Of a stretch of DNA of 32,297 nucleotides, positions 30,172 through 32,297 are shown one piece after another. The DNA lies in the NCBI RefSeq assembly GCF_000006405.1, contig NW_003214508.1:523885-556181 (forward strand). Reading direction: 5' to 3'. A program made the translations under genes and the position numbers. This stretch comes from Perkinsus marinus ATCC 50983. Its lineage: Eukaryota; Perkinsozoa; Perkinsida; Perkinsidae. The notes beneath the pieces were generated by a model. That model saw only the letters and a list, made by a program, of their open reading frames with translations. It was not told the DNA's origin and ran no database searches. Numbering within the stretch: position 1 is the first letter of the stretch; each line of letters starts with the position of its first letter.

Positions 30172-30267
30172 GCGGACTCTGTTTATCCGTTTAACTGGTT
30201 GAGGTTGATGAGCGTTTCACTTGCGATTCGCATAATCTACCATGTCAGACGTGTCTAAATCTGTTTA
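30172..30267 (+). repeat. Direct repeat, copy B (about 96 bp)
   Basis: Second copy of the repeat at 30006-30101, with substitutions spread along its length. The most conserved core is ATAATCTACCATGTCAG. No terminal inverted repeats or target-site duplications are visible at the ends. Confidence 0.8.
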
Positions 30268-31257
30268 CCCCACACAAACGTGCTCTGTTAGTTCATACGG
30301 AACTGCTCGGATCTAACTCAAAGTCTCACTCATCGTCATTTAGATGGCAACTCTCCTTACACCTGAGGCGCAGGGACTCGTGCAACGTTCTTAGATGTTT
30401 CTCGAGTTTGTGAGGCTATAACCTTCAGAGTTGTCGTTCTTGTGGGGTCCAGTCCAGGTCAACACATGGTGATCTGAGACATTGCGGTGAGAATATACAG
30501 TACAGTCAATGTCGTGCTGGAATGATTATGAGAATATTCGTCGCGTAGTTCCTGACAACTTTCCTTCACTAGTAACGAGAGTCGATTCGGGCAGTTTTTC
30601 CGAGGTAGTCGGAAACTGACCCTCCGAGCGAAAGAGTCCCCTCATCCGTACTCTGTTTGCATCCCAAGTTATTATGTGTCAGAGCGTTCGGACGTGAAGT
30701 TCCACATATTTCGGCTCAAGATTGTGTTCTAATCTCGACCCTTCAGCTCACATCGTGTTCAGTATTCAGTTCTCTATTAGCTTTCTCGGGTGGCTTAGCT
30801 TGATATCACGGCACGATGTTCTCATTGTCAACGTTTCTCTTCTACTCATTGATCATGTTCAGTCCCCAATCTGTCGAAATCGGAATGAGCATGGTTAGTG
30901 GTTTACCACGCCTTAGTGAACTTCGGTCTGATTCTGAATGTCAGTAGACTCCTTGGACGTCCTGCGAAAGGCCCTACGAGGGGAAGCAACAAGAAGTAGG
31001 TCAGTCTGCTTCAGATGAGTAGATCTACCGACGCGTTGACTGTGTTAGGCGCCATGCCCTACTGTACAGTCGTGGAGGCGTCCGTCGTGGATTTTGGAGT
31101 GGTGAGCCTAGCGATCTACAAATGTCCGATACTATTACCGGCTAGATCCGAGCGCACTCGGAAGCTTCTGTGAGCGTGAAGATTTTCAACCCAACTCCCA
31201 AGCGGGCTTTGGTGGGGAATACGCTTTAGTATACCTACAGCACTGTGATAGGTCCGA

Positions 31258-31797
31258 ATGATAGTAGATGATGGGAATAGTTCGGAACTACAGGCGAAGA
31301 CGTGTGACGAAGAGTACTTCGTCAGAAGAGGAATACTGACATATGCCGATGTGACATTCCTTATTGTAGAGGAAAGCGATTTGGCATGTGACCAGGTTGA
31401 GGCAATGGACACGAGCAAGCTAGATACCGAAATGACGGTATCGACAACGAGAGAGGAAATCGATTTCGGCCATCTCGCCAAAGGGAATGCGTTCATTACT
31501 CCAACCTGTAGCATGCCTTGGACCGATCGCCGATACTCTTCATCAGTCGAGGCATGCGCCCAGTGTAACTGCAGAGCTGTCGGCTCTGATGCTGTGCAAT
31601 CCCGGTCATCCATACGCATGATTCCAGAGGTGGCCCTCGTTGATCCTGGCGACACGGTATGCAAATATATGTGTCCTTCCTTCCTGAGAGTCTGCTACTT
31701 GTCTCAGCTACTGGTCAAAGTTCTCCTGAAAACCGGTCATAAGGATCATAGGTTAGTCTTGCGCATGCGTGCAGATGATTCCATCAAGGTTCTTTAG
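31258..31797 (+). CDS. Unrecognised 179-codon ORF
   Basis: ATG 31258 to the stop at 31795-31797. It is acidic in its first half (MIVDDGNSSELQAKTCDEEY, then LIVEESDLACDQVEAMDTSK) with several Cys in the second half (CAQCNCRAVGSD, CKYMCPSFLRVCY). A coding-like stretch just upstream (VSVKIFNPTPKRALVGNTL, about 31169-31228) could be a preceding exon, but the intervening intron would be only about 23 nt. A similar peptide, LIVEDDGNSQLEDA, is encoded at about 29941-29982, so a small family may be present. An antisense frame of similar length (31664-31116) has a composition I find less protein-like. No domain is recognised. Confidence 0.35.
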   Translation: MIVDDGNSSELQAKTCDEEYFVRRGILTYADVTFLIVEESDLACDQVEAMDTSKLDTEMTVSTTREEIDFGHLAKGNAFITPTCSMPWTDRRYSSSVEACAQCNCRAVGSDAVQSRSSIRMIPEVALVDPGDTVCKYMCPSFLRVCYLSQLLVKVLLKTGHKDHRLVLRMRADDSIKVL

Positions 31798-32160
31798 ACT
31801 GCAGCGTTCCTTACACGTCCGCCCCTTTGAGTGGTGGAGACTCAAAACCGGTTACGAATCGCTCATACAGTCCGTAGAGGTTCTAGCAGAAGTACGTTAC
31901 CACGGACATCCGCGCGATGATAACGAGAGGTTGTAGATACAACTGCCCAGGATACGTCTTTCGACGAGTCAGTTACACTGGGATAAAGCCTTTTCTGGCG
32001 TAGTGTCGGAGCCTCGAACCCTAGTGAGATGATCCAATATGCCCCCCAGTGTACCATCGCAACACCTAGGTGCTGCAGAACACAACCGATCTACCAACCT
32101 CTTTTAAGTGGATAGACAGTCCGAACGGTACAGCGGCAACATCATAGCGGAAGACAGTTC
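31798..32160. other. Intergenic region
   Basis: 363 bp with no supported gene. A minus-strand frame at 31863-32057 (64 codons) runs through a GGTTCGAGGCT B-box-like motif but has poor coding character. Confidence 0.4.
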
Positions 32161-32297
32161 ATGCCGATTCTTGCAGGAAACGAATCGATGAGCCTCAAGT
32201 TTGAGCCTTCAAGCGGTGTCCTGCCGGGCCAGCAGAGTGTCTCTGTCGCCGGTGAGGACAGTCGTAGGCTGCAATCACTCGAGAGTTCCCTACCCCT
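32161..32297 (+). CDS. 5' end of an unrecognised gene, cut by the window edge
   Basis: A frame open from ATG 32161 to the end of the window (45 codons), with a second in-frame ATG at 32188. It reads MPILAGNESMSLKFEPSSGV, then LPGQQSVSVAGEDSRR. The composition is protein-like but the piece is too short to assign. The GNES-SLKF pattern loosely recalls GNET-SVHIK at about 29819 and SVSVKIF at about 31169 on the same strand. Confidence 0.3.
   Translation, partial: MPILAGNESMSLKFEPSSGVLPGQQSVSVAGEDSRRLQSLESSLP

Larger units (their letters stand above)
29500..31257. other. Long region without a supported gene
   Basis: About 1.75 kb upstream of PEPCK. Contents: the PEPCK promoter, a 53-bp palindrome (29868-29920), a + frame through the palindrome (29781-30032, no ATG at its start) and two direct repeats of about 96 bp. 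From 30270 to 31257 no frame exceeds about 60 codons with coding character. It could hold UTRs, a non-coding RNA or decayed sequence. Confidence 0.5.

Noticed and set aside
31116-31664. 182-codon minus-strand frame
   Set aside because: Overlaps the + ORF at 31258-31797, is very Ser-rich and has no recognisable feature. I prefer the + frame, though with low confidence.
32010-32056. Second candidate for Pol III boxes (TGGTACACTGG and GGTTCGAGGCT) on the minus strand
   Set aside because: Spacing between boxes is about 25 nt, too short for a tRNA. The B box has a mismatch and the acceptor stem pairs at only 4 of 7 positions.
1-32297. A dinoflagellate/Perkinsus-type spliced-leader exon
   Set aside because: I looked for a CCGTAGCCAT...GGCTCAAG-like sequence and found none in the window, so trans-splicing cannot be argued from this sequence.

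Overview
The window looks like nuclear DNA of a gene-dense, intron-rich protist. Most genes are cut by very short GT-AG introns (mostly 40-70 nt, many 42-55), all three standard stop codons are used, genes lie on both strands, and intergenic gaps are usually 100-1000 bp. The mix (mitochondrially targeted ATP-type PEP carboxykinase, divergent chitin synthase, RS-domain splicing factor, meiotic recombinase, amino-acid permeases) fits an alveolate of the Perkinsus type. That placement is an inference from gene content and intron style, not a proven assignment. I found no viral elements, LTR elements, LINEs, CRISPR arrays or rRNA. There is one 100-base assembly gap (12292-12391).

Layout. 1-1345: 3' part of an unrecognised + strand gene. 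1567-3839 (+): F-box-like and ankyrin-repeat protein. 4172-5582 (-): leucine-rich-repeat protein whose first exon abuts a tRNA-like box A/box B element. 5690-5968 (-): unresolved coding-like patch. 6078-6717 (-): small unrecognised protein. 7004-8019 (-): membrane-anchored dual-specificity phosphatase. 8320-10264 and 10500-12221 (-): two tandem amino-acid permease paralogues that share all eight intron positions. 13441-14890 (+): DMC1 recombinase, preceded by a cluster of short imperfect hairpin repeats. 15011-15959 (-): ABITRAM/FAM206-like protein. 16099-16448 (-): TIM10. 16989-19647 (+): chitin-synthase family protein with eroded catalytic motifs. 20215-21687 (+): intronless endonuclease/exonuclease/phosphatase protein with a large insertion. 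22494-23057 (-) and 23159-23587 (+): a divergent pair, a secreted Thr-rich Cys-module protein and a small unknown. 24124-25867 (-): SURP/RS splicing factor. 26875-29499 (-): PEPCK with 13-14 introns. 29500-32297: mostly non-coding, with a 53-bp near-perfect palindrome, a pair of about 96-bp direct repeats, a 179-codon ORF and the start of another gene at the right edge.

I reconstructed the exons by hand from splice signals, reading-frame phase and family conservation. For DMC1, ABITRAM, TIM10, both permeases, PEPCK, the SURP protein, the LRR protein, the phosphatase and the chitin synthase the summed exon lengths are whole codons and the joins restore family motifs, so those models should be close to right. 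The genes do not form a pathway. They are neighbouring housekeeping, meiotic, transport and surface functions. The links visible in the sequence are the tandem permease duplication, the tight TIM10-to-ABITRAM head-to-tail pair, and the divergent 22494-23587 pair with about 100 bp between start codons.
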